Assembly: GCF_025564065.1 (NCBI RefSeq)
Contig: NZ_JAMGZK010000040.1
Coordinates: 62,001-126,000, forward strand
Reading direction: 5' to 3'
DNA: 64,000 nucleotides
Source: Silvania hatchlandensis
GTDB taxonomy: Bacteria > Pseudomonadota > Gammaproteobacteria > Enterobacterales > Enterobacteriaceae
The notes beneath the pieces are model-generated. The model saw nothing but the letters and a program-made list of their open reading frames with translations, did not search any database and was not told the DNA's origin. The translations under genes and the position numbers were made by a program. Below are positions 18,299-29,491 of this stretch, piece by piece (position 1 is the first letter of the stretch; every line of letters begins with the position of its first letter).

Positions 18299-18357
18299 TT
18301 TTTCCTTGCCATAGACACCATCCCTGTCTTCCCCCACATGATGTGGGGGTTTTTTTT
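18299..18357 (+). ncRNA. cpxQ: Small RNA CpxQ (cpxP 3' UTR)
   Basis: The segment from TTTTCCTTGCCATAGACACC to the T-run follows the cpxP stop by a few bases and matches the conserved CpxQ seed region as I know it from Salmonella and E. coli. It ends in the terminator hairpin CCCCCAC-ATGAT-GTGGGGG plus eight T. CpxQ is cut from the cpxP mRNA by RNase E and, with Hfq, represses envelope-protein mRNAs. The exact 5' end is inferred. Confidence 0.88.
18331..18357 (+). terminator. cpxP/CpxQ terminator
   Basis: CCCCCAC (18331-18337) pairs with GTGGGGG (18343-18349), followed by eight T. Confidence 0.93.
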
Positions 18358-18446
18358 GCCCTTCATTCAAATGTGTTAACCGTTTATTCATCTTATTGAC
18401 TCCCCTGCATCCGTTATACTAGCGGCATAGCATGTCAGGAGTGTTT

Positions 18447-19352
18447 ATGAATCAAACTTATGCGCGGCTGGTCAGCCGGGCGGCAATCGCGGCGACGATC
18501 ATGGCGTCGTGCCTGTTAGTGATCAAAATTTTTGCGTGGTGGTATACCGGTTCGGTCAGTATTCTGGCGGCACTGGTCGATTCGCTGGTCGATATCGCCG
18601 CCTCGGTCACTAACCTGTGGGTGGTGCGCTATTCACTGCAGCCGGCGGATGAAGAGCACACCTTTGGTCACGGTAAAGCCGAGTCGCTTGCCGCACTAGC
18701 GCAAAGTATGTTCATTTCCGGCTCGGCGCTGTTTCTGTTTTTGACCGGGTTTCAGCACCTGTATACCCCGTCACCGATGAAAGAACCGGGCGTTGGGATG
18801 ATCGTTACGCTTATCGCACTTATTAGCACAATCGTTCTGGTAACGTTCCAGCGCTGGGTGGTGCGAAAAACGCAAAGCCAGGCGGTACGGGCAGATATGC
18901 TTCATTATCAGTCTGATGTTATGATGAACGGCGCCATTCTTATTGCGCTCGGTCTGGCCTGGTATGGCTGGCACCGGGCCGATGCGTTATTTGCGTTAGG
19001 GATTGGGATCTATATCTTATACAGTGCCTTACGCATGGGTTACGAAGCAGTGCAATCGCTTCTTGACCGTGCTTTGCCCGACGCAGAACGGCAAGAAATC
19101 TTTGAAATCGTCATCTCCTGGCCAGGCGTCAGTGGGGCACACGATCTTCGCACGCGGCAGTCAGGGCCGACCCGCTTTATTCAGATTCATTTAGAAATGG
19201 AAGACAACCTGCCGCTCGTTCAGGCCCATCTGGTGGCTGAGCAAGTTGAGCAAGCGATTTTGCGGCGTTTCCCGGGTTCGGATGTCATTATCCACCAGGA
19301 TCCCTGCTCGGTTGTACCCAGGTCAGACAACAAGCATTTTGAGCTTTCGTAA
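18447..19352 (+). CDS. fieF: Cation-efflux pump FieF (Fe2+/Zn2+)
   Basis: A 301-residue cation diffusion facilitator of the inner membrane, with six predicted helices and a cytoplasmic C-terminal domain. The metal-transport aspartates and histidine are visible in [13 protein letters not shown] and [11 protein letters not shown], and the histidine-containing [10 protein letters not shown] loop is typical. It exports Fe2+ or Zn2+ in exchange for protons. ATG 18447 follows CAGGAG; an in-frame ATG five codons earlier is unlikely. Lies between cpxP and pfkA as in E. coli. Confidence 0.96.
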   Translation: MNQTYARLVSRAAIAATIMASCLLVIKIFAWWYTGSVSILAALVDSLVDIAASVTNLWVVRYSLQPADEEHTFGHGKAESLAALAQSMFISGSALFLFLTGFQHLYTPSPMKEPGVGMIVTLIALISTIVLVTFQRWVVRKTQSQAVRADMLHYQSDVMMNGAILIALGLAWYGWHRADALFALGIGIYILYSALRMGYEAVQSLLDRALPDAERQEIFEIVISWPGVSGAHDLRTRQSGPTRFIQIHLEMEDNLPLVQAHLVAEQVEQAILRRFPGSDVIIHQDPCSVVPRSDNKHFELS

Positions 19353-19526
19353 TTCGTTGTAAAAAAGTGAGCCGGGCCAGCATTTTGTGGAAAAATAACC
19401 GCGATGTGGGCTGACCTGAATCAATTCAGCTGGAAGTGATTGATATACTATTTGCAGTATTCGTTGGTCGATAGACGTCTTCCGGCAACAGATTTCATTT
19501 TTGCATTCCTAAGTTCAGAGGTAGTC

Positions 19527-20489
19527 ATGATTAAGAAAATCGGTGTGTTGACAAGCGGCGGTGATGCGCCCGGCATGAACGCAGCAATTCGTGGCGTGGT
19601 TCGCGCGGCGTTGACGGAAGGTCTAGAAGTTTTTGGTGTCTATGACGGTTACCTTGGCCTGTACGAAGATCGTATGGTACAGCTCGACCGCTACAGCGTG
19701 TCTGACATGATTAACCGTGGCGGCACCTTCCTGGGCTCTGCACGTTTCCCGGAATTCCGCGAAGAGCACATCCGTCAGGTGGCTATCGAGAACATGAAGA
19801 AACGCGGTCTGGATGCATTGGTGGTAATCGGCGGTGACGGCTCCTATATGGGTGCAAAACGTCTGACTGAAATGGGCTTCCCGTGCATCGGTCTGCCAGG
19901 CACCATCGATAACGACATCAAAGGAACGGATTACACCATCGGCTTCTTCACCGCGCTGGGCACGGTTGTTGAAGCGATTGACCGTCTGCGCGACACCTCC
20001 TCTTCTCACCAGCGTATCTCTATTGTTGAAGTGATGGGGCGCTACTGTGGTGACCTGACGCTGGCAGCGGCCATTGCGGGCGGATGTGAGTTTGTGGTGG
20101 TGCCAGAAGTAGAATTCAGCCGTGAAGACCTGGTCGCCGAGATCAAAGCCGGGATCGCTAAAGGTAAAAAACACGCCATCGTTGCCATCACCGAGCACAT
20201 CTGTGACATCGAAGAGCTGGCGCGTTATATCGAAACCGAAACCAAGCGCGAAACCCGCGCCACCGTTCTCGGCCACATCCAGCGTGGTGGCTCCCCGGGT
20301 CCTTACGACCGTATCCTGGCCTCCCGTATGGGGGCGTACTCCATTGAGCTGCTGCAGCAGGGCTTCGGCGGTCGTTGTGTCGGTATTCAGAACGAAAAAC
20401 TCGTTCACCATGACATCGTTGACGCAATTGAAAGCATGAAGCGTCCGTTCAAAGGTGACTGGCTGGACTGCGCGAAAAAACTGTATTAA
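19527..20489 (+). CDS. pfkA: ATP-dependent 6-phosphofructokinase I
   Basis: A 320-residue glycolytic kinase converting fructose 6-phosphate to fructose 1,6-bisphosphate; tetrameric and allosteric. It starts [19 protein letters not shown] (ATP loop), contains the catalytic [15 protein letters not shown] and the effector-site region GGDGSYMGA. The start is fixed by the AGAGG ribosome site at 19516-19520; an open frame extends 29 codons upstream but is unlike the family. It is followed by a REP-like palindrome ending in a T-run. Confidence 0.98.
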   Translation: MIKKIGVLTSGGDAPGMNAAIRGVVRAALTEGLEVFGVYDGYLGLYEDRMVQLDRYSVSDMINRGGTFLGSARFPEFREEHIRQVAIENMKKRGLDALVVIGGDGSYMGAKRLTEMGFPCIGLPGTIDNDIKGTDYTIGFFTALGTVVEAIDRLRDTSSSHQRISIVEVMGRYCGDLTLAAAIAGGCEFVVVPEVEFSREDLVAEIKAGIAKGKKHAIVAITEHICDIEELARYIETETKRETRATVLGHIQRGGSPGPYDRILASRMGAYSIELLQQGFGGRCVGIQNEKLVHHDIVDAIESMKRPFKGDWLDCAKKLY

Positions 20490-20502
20490 TTGAATGGGTA
20501 AC

Positions 20503-20585
20503 GCCGGGTGGCGGCTTCGTGTACCCGGCCTACGATTCGTGCTTTTGTAAGCCGGGAAGGCGTAGATGCCACCCGGTTTTTTTTT
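20503..20585. repeat. REP-like palindrome and pfkA terminator
   Basis: CCGGGTGGC at the left pairs with GCCACCCGG at the right across the whole element, with an inner ACCCGGCCTACG / CGTAG-type arm. It ends with nine or more T, so it can also end pfkA transcription. A single related unit (GCCGGGTGGTGC...ACCCGGCCTACG) recurs near 60357. Confidence 0.75.
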
Positions 20586-20700
20586 CGCTTTGTGCCTATT
20601 TATTCCCCAACGTTATATCCAATCTTTTTTTATTCTTTAATCATTGGTGAGCTTTCTGGCACGCTGCACTCATCAAAAACATCATTAAGCGAGTTGGACG

Positions 20701-21690
20701 ATGAACAAATGGGGTGTGGGGTTTACTTTATTGCTGGCATCGACCGGCGTTCTGGCAAAGGATATCCAGTTACTGAACGTGTCTTACGATCCGACACGTG
20801 AACTGTACGATCAGTACAACAAAGCGTTCGCGGCGCACTGGAAACAGGAAACCGGCGACAACGTGGTGATCCGCCAGTCGCACGGCGGTTCCGGTAAGCA
20901 GGCAACGTCGGTCATTAACGGTATCGAAGCCGATGTCGTGACCCTGGCGCTGGCTTACGACGTGGATGCCATCGCGGAACGCGGACGCATCGATAAGAAC
21001 TGGATTAAACGCCTGCCGGACAACTCCGCACCGTACACCTCCACCATCGTTTTCCTGGTGCGTAAAGGCAACCCGAAACAGATCCACGACTGGAATGATC
21101 TGGTGAAGCCTGGCGTATCCGTGATCACCCCAAACCCGAAAAGCTCCGGTGGCGCACGCTGGAACTATCTGGCAGCCTGGGGCTACGCCCTGCATCACAA
21201 CAATGGCGATCAGGCTAAAGCGCAGGATTTCGTAAAATCGCTGTATAAAAACGTTGAAGTGCTGGACTCCGGCGCGCGTGGTTCAACCAACACCTTTGTG
21301 GAACGCGGTATCGGTGACGTGCTGATTGCGTGGGAAAACGAAGCGCTGCTGGCCACCAACGAGCTGGGCAAAGACAAATTTGAAATTGTCACCCCGAGCG
21401 AATCGATTCTCGCTGAACCGACCGTTTCCGTTGTCGACAAAGTCGTGGATAAGAAAGGCACACAGGCCGTGGCCGAAGCCTATCTGAAGTATCTCTACAC
21501 GCCAGAAGGCCAGGAGATCGCCGCGAAGAACTACTACCGTCCACGTGATGAAGCGGTGGCGAAGAAGTACGAAAATGCCTTCCCGAAACTGAAGCTGTTC
21601 ACTATCGATCAGGAGTTCGGCGGCTGGACCAAAGCGCAGAAAGAACACTTCTCGAATGGCGGCACCTTCGATCAGATCAGCAAACGCTAA
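20701..21690 (+). CDS. sbp: Sulfate-binding protein Sbp
   Basis: A 329-residue periplasmic binding protein for sulfate, serving the CysUWA importer. The signal peptide (about 19 residues, cleaved after VLA) is followed by [16 protein letters not shown]; the anion-binding motifs [11 protein letters not shown] and [12 protein letters not shown] are intact. It stands alone with its own promoter and terminator, as in E. coli, where CysB controls it. No CysB site was assigned here. Confidence 0.97.
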   Translation: MNKWGVGFTLLLASTGVLAKDIQLLNVSYDPTRELYDQYNKAFAAHWKQETGDNVVIRQSHGGSGKQATSVINGIEADVVTLALAYDVDAIAERGRIDKNWIKRLPDNSAPYTSTIVFLVRKGNPKQIHDWNDLVKPGVSVITPNPKSSGGARWNYLAAWGYALHHNNGDQAKAQDFVKSLYKNVEVLDSGARGSTNTFVERGIGDVLIAWENEALLATNELGKDKFEIVTPSESILAEPTVSVVDKVVDKKGTQAVAEAYLKYLYTPEGQEIAAKNYYRPRDEAVAKKYENAFPKLKLFTIDQEFGGWTKAQKEHFSNGGTFDQISKR

Positions 21691-21709
21691 ACATCAATAG
21701 CCTCATCAG

Positions 21710-21741
21710 GCCCGGTACGCCTCGCGCGACCGGGCTTTTTT
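21710..21741 (+). terminator. sbp terminator
   Basis: GCCCGGT (21710-21716) pairs with ACCGGGC (21729-21735), followed by six T. Confidence 0.9.
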
Positions 21742-21796
21742 GTTTGTCATCATTATGCGTTACTCTTTCATCTCATTCGGAAAAAGGAAACGCGTC

Positions 21797-22546
21797 ATGA
21801 AAAAAGCAGCTTTTATCCTCCTGGCGCTGGTGGCGATCGCCATTGTGGCGGGGGGGATTTTCCGGATGAAGGCGGGCGACCCCGATGCGTTACGCGACAT
21901 TGTCCTCGACCAGTGCTTGCCTGGTCAGCTGCAGCAGCGCAATCCTGCCCCTTGCGCCCAGGTGAAACCGGATGCCGGTTATGCGGTGTTAAAAGATCGC
22001 AACGGACCGCTGCAGTATCTGTTGATGCCCACTTACCGTATCAATGGCACGGAAAGCCCGCTGCTGACACAGACTAACACCCCCAATTTCTTCTGGCTGG
22101 CGTGGCAGGCGCGCAGCTTTATGCGTGTGAAGCACGGCGCGGATATTCCTGACAGCGCGGTGTCGCTGACGATTAATTCCCGCACCGGGCGGACGCAAAA
22201 CCATCTGCATATCCACATCTCCTGCCTGCGCCCGGACGTGCGTGCGGCGTTGAATGCGCATCAGGCGCAAATCAGCACCCAGTGGCTGCCGTTTCCTGGT
22301 GGTCTGGAAGGGCATACGTATCTGGCGCGCCGGGTAACGGATGCGGAGCTGGTTAAGCGCAGCCCGTTTATCATGCTGGCCGAGGAGGTACCCGATGCGC
22401 GCCAGCATATGGGGCGCTACGCCATGGGGATGGCGCAGCAGGCGGATGGGTCGTTTATCCTGCTGGCGACCGAGCGTAATCTGCTGACGCTTAACCTCGC
22501 AACCGCTGAGGAATTGCAGGATCATCAATGCGATATCCTGAATTGA
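21797..22546 (+). CDS. cdh: CDP-diacylglycerol diphosphatase
   Basis: A 249-residue membrane-anchored enzyme that hydrolyses CDP-diacylglycerol to phosphatidate and CMP. It has one N-terminal membrane anchor ([17 protein letters not shown]) and a HIT-like motif [10 protein letters not shown] near residue 135. Start ATG 21797 (MKKAAF) is preceded by an AAGGAAA ribosome site; the longer open frame extends into the sbp terminator. In E. coli cdh is next to tpiA; here a transporter gene lies between them. Confidence 0.93.
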   Translation: MKKAAFILLALVAIAIVAGGIFRMKAGDPDALRDIVLDQCLPGQLQQRNPAPCAQVKPDAGYAVLKDRNGPLQYLLMPTYRINGTESPLLTQTNTPNFFWLAWQARSFMRVKHGADIPDSAVSLTINSRTGRTQNHLHIHISCLRPDVRAALNAHQAQISTQWLPFPGGLEGHTYLARRVTDAELVKRSPFIMLAEEVPDARQHMGRYAMGMAQQADGSFILLATERNLLTLNLATAEELQDHQCDILN

Positions 22547-22560
22547 CCCCACCATAAATG

Positions 22561-22580
22561 GCGTTTACATAGGCAAACGC
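22561..22580. other. Short hairpin between cdh and the SLC13 gene
   Basis: GCGTTT and AAACGC flank an eight-base loop. There is no T-run, so it is at most a weak attenuator. Confidence 0.35.
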
Positions 22581-22619
22581 TCCTCGTAGACTTGCTGAAA
22601 AAATCTACAGGAGACAGGT

Positions 22620-23924
22620 ATGTCGCTCTGGTTTACTCACCCGCTGTTTCTGCCCTCGCTGATTATCCTGGTCACTATCGTGCTGTGGGCGACGGCGCTA
22701 CTGCCGGAATTCCTTACCGCGCTGCTGTTCTTTACCGCGGCGATGATCGCCCGAATTGCCCCGCCGGATGTCATTTTTGGCGGTTTTGCGTCGTCCGCCT
22801 TCTGGCTGGTGTTCAGCGGATTTGTGCTCGGCGTGGCGATCCGCAAAACGGGACTGGCGGACAGGGCGGCGCGAGCGCTGTCAGCCAGGCTGACCGATTC
22901 CTGGGTGCAGATGGTGGCGAGCGTGGTGCTGCTCAGCTACGCGCTGGCGTTTGTGATGCCGTCTAATATGGGGCGTATCGCGCTGCTGATGCCGATTGTG
23001 GCGGCGATGGCGAGGCGAGCAAGCATTGCCGATGGCTCCCGGGCGTGGTTTGGCCTGGCGCTGGCCGTCGGGTTTGGCACCTTCCAGCTTTCCGCTACCA
23101 TTCTGCCTGCCAACGTGCCCAATCTGGTGATGAGCGGCGCGGCGGAAGGGTCGTACGGCATTCATCTCAACTATGTGCCGTACTTGCTGCTGCACACCCC
23201 GGTGCTGGGCGTTCTGAAAGGACTCATTCTGATCGGCCTGATCTGCTGGCTGTTTCCCGGCGCCCCGAAACCGGCGCAGGATCTTGCGCCACCGGAGCCG
23301 ATGGGGCGCGATGAGAAGCGGCTGGCCTGGCTGCTGGCGGTGGTGTTGGTGATGTGGGTGACGGAGAGCTGGCACGGGATTGGCCCGGCGTGGGTCGGGC
23401 TTGCGGCTTCGCTGGTGGTGCTGCTGCCGCGCGTGGGGTTCATCACCGGCGAGGAGTTTTCGGCGGGGGTGAACATGCGCACCTGCATCTACGTGGCGGG
23501 CATTCTTGGGCTGGCGATCACCGTGACGCAGACAGGGATTGGCCGGGCGGTGGGCGAGGCCTTGCTGCAGGTAATGCCGCTGGATGCCGACAATCCGTTC
23601 ACCAGCTTCCTGGCGCTGACCGGTATCACCACGGCGCTGAATTTTATTATGACCGCGAACGGCGTGCCGGCGCTGTACACCACGCTGGCGCAGAGCTTCT
23701 CGGACGCGACCGGCTTTCCGCTGCTGTCGGTGATTATGATTCAGGTACTGGGCTATTCCACGCCGCTGCTGCCGTATCAGGCGTCGCCGATTGTGGTGGC
23801 GATGGGGTTAGGCAAAGTGCCGGCGCGGGCGGGGATGTTGCTCTGCCTGGCGCTGGCGATCGCCACCTGGCTGGTGCTGGTGCCGCTGGATTATCTGTGG
23901 TTCAGGATCCTGGGACAGCTGTAA
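22620..23924 (+). CDS. SLC13/DASS-family anion transporter
   Basis: A 434-residue, strongly hydrophobic protein with about eleven to twelve membrane segments. SNM in FVMPSNMGRIALLMP and TANGVPALYTTLAQ stand where the SNT-type substrate motifs of the divalent anion:sodium symporters lie, and LPYQASPIVVAMGLG matches the C-terminal conserved region. Start ATG 22620 follows CAGGAGACAGG. It sits between cdh and tpiA, an interval that is empty in E. coli. The substrate (sulfate, dicarboxylate, tartrate or other) cannot be told. Confidence 0.85.
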   Translation: MSLWFTHPLFLPSLIILVTIVLWATALLPEFLTALLFFTAAMIARIAPPDVIFGGFASSAFWLVFSGFVLGVAIRKTGLADRAARALSARLTDSWVQMVASVVLLSYALAFVMPSNMGRIALLMPIVAAMARRASIADGSRAWFGLALAVGFGTFQLSATILPANVPNLVMSGAAEGSYGIHLNYVPYLLLHTPVLGVLKGLILIGLICWLFPGAPKPAQDLAPPEPMGRDEKRLAWLLAVVLVMWVTESWHGIGPAWVGLAASLVVLLPRVGFITGEEFSAGVNMRTCIYVAGILGLAITVTQTGIGRAVGEALLQVMPLDADNPFTSFLALTGITTALNFIMTANGVPALYTTLAQSFSDATGFPLLSVIMIQVLGYSTPLLPYQASPIVVAMGLGKVPARAGMLLCLALAIATWLVLVPLDYLWFRILGQL

Positions 23925-23956
23925 AAAAAGCCCGGTAGCGCTGGCGCTGACCGGGC
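23923..23956 (-). terminator. tpiA terminator (with stem shared by the convergent gene)
   Basis: GCCCGGT (23930-23936) pairs with ACCGGGC (23950-23956). The A-run at 23923-23929 is a T-run for the minus-strand tpiA transcript; the convergent transporter stop codon lies in this run. Confidence 0.85.
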
Positions 23957-23978
23957 CTTGTTCATCGGCAAACAGCGA

Positions 23979-24746
23979 TTACGCCTGTTTAGCCGCTTCT
24001 GCTGCTTTAACGATCACCGCGAAAGCGTCAGCTTTCAGGGATGCACCGCCAACCAGCGCGCCGTCGATATCCGGCTGGGTGAACAGCTCAGCTGCGTTCG
24101 CTGCATTTACGGAACCGCCGTACTGGATGATCACTTGCTCAGCCACTTTCGCGTCGGCTTTAGCAATGTGGTCACGGATAAATTTGTGCACTGCCTGAGC
24201 CTGCGCAGGGGTTGCAGATTTGCCCGTACCGATTGCCCAGACGGGTTCGTAAGCGATAACTGCGCCTTCGAACGCGCTCGCGCCCTGCGTTGTCAGTACC
24301 GCGTCGATTTGACGTGCGCAAACTTCTTCAGTTTTGCCCGCTTCGTTTTCTGCTTCGGTTTCACCGATGCACAGAACCGGCACCAGGCCTTGCTCTTTCA
24401 CCACGGCAAATTTCTTCGCGATGAACTCGTCGGATTCTTTGTGGTAAGTACGACGTTCAGAGTGACCGATGATGATGTATTTCGCGCCGATATCTTTCAG
24501 CATTTCAGCGGAGGTTTCACCGGTGAATGCGCCAGACAGGTTAACGTCAACGTTCTGCGCGCCCAGAATGATATGGCTACCGTCAGCAGCGTGTTTAGCC
24601 AGATCCAGATACATGTCCGGTGGAGCGATCGCAACGCCGCAGCCGGTCACGCCAGCCAGCTCTTTACGCAGATTCGCAACCAGTTCATTTACCATGTGGC
24701 GGCTGCCGTTGAGTTTCCAGTTACCCATCACTAAAGGATGTCGCAT
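23979..24746 (-). CDS. tpiA: Triose-phosphate isomerase
   Basis: A 255-residue TIM-barrel enzyme interconverting dihydroxyacetone phosphate and glyceraldehyde 3-phosphate. Catalytic residues are intact: K in GNWKLNGS, H in [10 protein letters not shown] and E in [11 protein letters not shown]; the phosphate-binding YGGSVN is present. Single gene with its own terminator. It links glycerol, rhamnose and FSA-derived C3 units in this window to glycolysis. Confidence 0.98.
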   Translation of the reverse strand: MRHPLVMGNWKLNGSRHMVNELVANLRKELAGVTGCGVAIAPPDMYLDLAKHAADGSHIILGAQNVDVNLSGAFTGETSAEMLKDIGAKYIIIGHSERRTYHKESDEFIAKKFAVVKEQGLVPVLCIGETEAENEAGKTEEVCARQIDAVLTTQGASAFEGAVIAYEPVWAIGTGKSATPAQAQAVHKFIRDHIAKADAKVAEQVIIQYGGSVNAANAAELFTQPDIDGALVGGASLKADAFAVIVKAAEAAKQA

Positions 24747-24857
24747 TTCATTTCTCCACGCTACAAGAGCGAATTAAGGATTATGGCCGCCCTGAAGGGC
24801 AGCATGGTCTGTGAATCAGTATAGAGATTTTCCCTCGAAAGGCTTTGCTTTTTGTCA

Positions 24858-25454
24858 TTAATTCGCCCCACCGAGCGTCTCAGATAACGCCAGCTTAATC
24901 GGTTCAACAGCGAAGGTCAGCCCCTTTTCGCCGTTGTCTGCCACCACATAGCGAACCGCACCTTCCGTTTCGGCGTAGTAGCGCTTATTTTTGCCTGCCG
25001 ACAGCAGTTTTTGCAGTTTTTTCTGGCTCTGGGATGGGGTCAGCGCGGGGGTAAAGGCGCGTAAAATCGCGCTCATATACTCCAGCGCTTTGGCTTTTGC
25101 GGCTTTTTGTTCTGGTCCCTGAATCGGCAGCCAGGTGATCTGCATGCTCTTAATTTTTAGCGTACCGCGCTCCAGCGCGGTAGACGCATACAGATTTTCA
25201 TTAATCTTACTGGCGGCGCGGGTCAGATTCGGGGTATCCCGGGCACCGTCAATGGCACGAAATTCGCTAAGCGGAAGCCGGGGGTTGTTGCTATTGAACG
25301 TCTCCCGAAAGAGGCTAATGGACTGATCAAATGACGGCGCACCCGGCATCACATAAGGTGCGGTTGCGGGCGCGGAGGTCTGCGCTGCGCGCACAGAAAT
25401 GCCCGCACCCAGCAGTGTTAAACTCAGCCAAATAAAGAGAAACCGCATCTTCAT
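24858..25454 (-). CDS. yiiQ: Periplasmic DUF1454 protein YiiQ
   Basis: A 198-residue secreted protein of unknown function (DUF1454). The signal peptide runs to VRA-AQT near residue 24. The central region NLTRAASKINENLYASTALERGT is strongly conserved with E. coli YiiQ, while the N-terminus is not. I chose ATG 25454 because AGGGA lies eight bases before it; a TTG one codon upstream is the alternative. Directly upstream of tpiA on the same strand and followed by about 110 bases without a gene. Confidence 0.9.
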   Translation of the reverse strand: MKMRFLFIWLSLTLLGAGISVRAAQTSAPATAPYVMPGAPSFDQSISLFRETFNSNNPRLPLSEFRAIDGARDTPNLTRAASKINENLYASTALERGTLKIKSMQITWLPIQGPEQKAAKAKALEYMSAILRAFTPALTPSQSQKKLQKLLSAGKNKRYYAETEGAVRYVVADNGEKGLTFAVEPIKLALSETLGGAN

Positions 25455-25567
25455 CAATAAAATCCCTGAATGTTACTGCCCACGATTAAAACGGTATCCG
25501 GCTGGCTTGTCAAAAGGATGCAACTCCAGGGTAAACTACGCTCCGCTACGATTCTAAGGAACCTGAT

Positions 25568-25987
25568 ATGACCATACAGCAGTGGCTGTTCTCATTCAAA
25601 GGGCGTATTGGACGCCGTGATTTCTGGGTCTGGATAGGCGTCTGGATTGCCGCCATGCTGATCCTGTTTACCCTGGCAAGCCGCGCGTGGTTGAGCACTC
25701 AGACCGCTGCGTTTGTGCTGGTCTCTCTGCTGTGGCCGACGTCGGCGGTGTTGGTTAAACGTCTGCACGACCGGGGCCGCTCAGGGCTATGGGCGCTGCT
25801 GGTTGTTCTGGCGTGGATGCTGCTGGCGGGGAACTGGTCGATGCTGCCGTCGATGTTGCCGTGGGTCGTTGGACGCTTAATTCCCACCATTATTTTTGTG
25901 ATGATCGTTATCGACCTGGGCGCCTTTGTCGGCACCCAGGGGGCAAATAAATACGGAAAAGATACGATCGACGTGAAGTACCGTTAA
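25568..25987 (+). CDS. yiiR: DUF805 membrane protein YiiR
   Basis: A 139-residue inner-membrane protein of the DUF805 family, with three to four membrane segments and the family opening FSFKGRIGRRDFW and the motif KRLHDRGRSG. Function unknown. Divergent from yiiQ and convergent with fpr: its stop codon and that of fpr touch with no intervening base. yiiS and uspD, which I recall following yiiR in E. coli, are absent. Confidence 0.9.
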   Translation: MTIQQWLFSFKGRIGRRDFWVWIGVWIAAMLILFTLASRAWLSTQTAAFVLVSLLWPTSAVLVKRLHDRGRSGLWALLVVLAWMLLAGNWSMLPSMLPWVVGRLIPTIIFVMIVIDLGAFVGTQGANKYGKDTIDVKYR

Positions 25988-26734
25988 TTACCAGTAGTGC
26001 TCAGCAGTCATGTGGCCCGGCCGACGGCGCAAATGTTTGGTCATCTGTCGGGTCGTTTTCAGCAGTTCCTGGGTATCGCGCACCATCTGCGGATTACCGC
26101 ACAGCATCACATGGCTGGTTTCAGCATTCATCGACAGGCCAACGGCCGCTTCCAGCTCCCCCTTTTCAATCAGCGCGGGCACGCGCCCGGTCAGGGAACC
26201 TGCCACCGTTTCGCGACTCACCACGGTCTGAATTTTCAGTTTGCCTTCATAGCGCTTTTGTAATTCCAGCATCAGCGGCAGATAGCTCAAATCGGCGGCA
26301 TAGCGCGCAGCGTGTACCAGCACGATATTTTTAAAGCGATCCAGGTCCTGTCCGTACTGCAGAATAGAGAGATAAGGGCCGATGGCGGTACCGGTTGCCA
26401 GCATCCACAGCGTGTCGCAGGCCGGGACTTCATCCAGCACAAAGAAGCCTGCCGCTTCGCTCACAATCTGTATCTCATCGCCGGGCTTCAGCGCCGCCAG
26501 CCGTGGGCTCAGTTTGCCATCAGGGACGGTGACCAGATAGAACTCAAGGTCCGGGTTATCCGGCGCGTTAACGTAGGAGTAGGCGCGCTGCACGCGTTCG
26601 CCGTCGATTTCCAGCCCCAGCTTGGCGAATTGCCCGGCCGTGAAGGGATGGATGGGAGCATGGACGGTGAGACTAAATAGCGCATCGGTCCAGAATTCTA
26701 CCTTTTTAACTTTACCTGTTACCCAGTCTGCCAT
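25988..26734 (-). CDS. fpr: Ferredoxin/flavodoxin-NADP+ reductase
   Basis: A 248-residue FAD enzyme moving electrons between NADPH and flavodoxin or ferredoxin; in E. coli it is part of the SoxRS response. FAD-binding RAYSYVNAPD and the NADP-binding MLATGTAIGPYLS are present, and the C-terminus ends EHYW as in the family. It lies downstream of glpX on the same strand but with its own upstream gap of about 96 bases. Confidence 0.97.
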   Translation of the reverse strand: MADWVTGKVKKVEFWTDALFSLTVHAPIHPFTAGQFAKLGLEIDGERVQRAYSYVNAPDNPDLEFYLVTVPDGKLSPRLAALKPGDEIQIVSEAAGFFVLDEVPACDTLWMLATGTAIGPYLSILQYGQDLDRFKNIVLVHAARYAADLSYLPLMLELQKRYEGKLKIQTVVSRETVAGSLTGRVPALIEKGELEAAVGLSMNAETSHVMLCGNPQMVRDTQELLKTTRQMTKHLRRRPGHMTAEHYW

Positions 26735-26830
26735 GATCTTCTCCTGTGCTGATTTCTTGTTCTATCTTCCTTACCTGGGAGAGAGATTTCCAGCCCGCGC
26801 GGGCCGGAAAGCTCAATTGATCAAACGGTA

Positions 26831-27841
26831 TTACAGAATGTGGGTCTGCACGTCGGGATCTTTGCGGTCCAGATAGTGAATCGACTGGATGCGGCGGATG
26901 GTGCGCGATTTGCCGCGGATCAGCAGCGTTTCGGTGGTCGCCATATTGCCTTTGCGGCTGATGCCGTCCAGCAGATCGCCTTTGGTGATACCGGTGGCCG
27001 AGAAGATGACGTTATCGTTACGCGCCATGTCATCCAGCTGCAGAACGGTATTGGCTTCGATACCCATGGCGGCGCAGCGTGCCAGTTCCTGCTCACCGAT
27101 ACGACGGTTCTCTTCGCTGTCGCCTTTTACCTCGTGACGCGCCAGCAGGCGGCCCTGCATATCGCCATCCAGAGCGCGGATTGCCGCAGCTGAAACCACA
27201 CCTTCCGGTGCGCCGCCGATCCCGTACAGCACGTCGACTTCACTGTCCGGCATGCAGGTGAGGATCGAGGCCGCTACGTCGCCATCGGGGATCGCAAACA
27301 CGCGCACGCCCAGCTGCTGCATATGCGCAATCACGGCATCATGACGGGGTTTCGCCAGAATGGTGACGGTCAGCTCAGTCAGTGGTTTATCCAGCGCGGC
27401 GGCAACGTTACGCAGGTTATCCGCCAGCGGCAGGTTCAGGTCGATTGCGCCTTTAGCACCTGGTCCGACAATCAGCTTTTCCATGTACATATCTGGCGCA
27501 TTGAGGAACGAACCTTTATCGCCCACCGCCAACACTGCGAGCGCGTTGGCCTGACCCATGGCGGTCATGCGGGTGCCTTCAATCGGATCGACGGCGATAT
27601 CCACCGCATCGCCGTTGCCGGTACCGACTTTTTCACCAATAAACAGCATTGGCGCTTCGTCGATTTCGCCTTCACCAATCACGATGGTGCCGTCAATGTT
27701 GACCTGGTTGAGCATAATGCGCATCGCATGAACGGCAGCCCCGTCAGCGATATTCTTATCGCCGCGGCCAAGCCACTTGTAGCCAGCCAGGGCGGCAGCT
27801 TCGGTTACGCGGGAAAATTCGATAGCAAGTTCACGTCTCAT
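26831..27841 (-). CDS. glpX: Fructose-1,6-bisphosphatase class II
   Basis: A 336-residue class II fructose-1,6-bisphosphatase of gluconeogenesis. The metal/phosphatase motifs GEGEIDEAPML and DPIEGTRMTAMG are intact. Third gene of the glpFKX operon; it is separated from glpK by about 118 bases that carry a palindromic repeat. A weak inverted repeat, TTTCCAGCCCG / CGGGCCGGAAA, follows at 26787-26810. Confidence 0.97.
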   Translation of the reverse strand: MRRELAIEFSRVTEAAALAGYKWLGRGDKNIADGAAVHAMRIMLNQVNIDGTIVIGEGEIDEAPMLFIGEKVGTGNGDAVDIAVDPIEGTRMTAMGQANALAVLAVGDKGSFLNAPDMYMEKLIVGPGAKGAIDLNLPLADNLRNVAAALDKPLTELTVTILAKPRHDAVIAHMQQLGVRVFAIPDGDVAASILTCMPDSEVDVLYGIGGAPEGVVSAAAIRALDGDMQGRLLARHEVKGDSEENRRIGEQELARCAAMGIEANTVLQLDDMARNDNVIFSATGITKGDLLDGISRKGNMATTETLLIRGKSRTIRRIQSIHYLDRKDPDVQTHIL

Positions 27842-27908
27842 CAGATACTCGTGCAGTCAAAAGGGATTGCACGAAGTTTATCACAGAGTGGGAAGGGTGC
27901 GGCCTGAT

Positions 27909-27954
27909 GCCCTCACCCTAACCCTCTCCCACAGGGAGAGGGCAGGGTGAGGGG
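27909..27954. repeat. CCCTCACCC-type palindromic repeat, copy 3 (glpK-glpX junction)
   Basis: CCCTCACCCTAACCCTCTCCC pairs, with a small offset, to GGGAGAGGGCAGGGTGAGGG. It is a compact single stem-loop between co-transcribed glpK and glpX. Confidence 0.85.
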
Positions 27955-27959
27955 AAGTA

Positions 27960-29486
<1,527 letters not shown>

Positions 29487-29491
29487 TCAGA

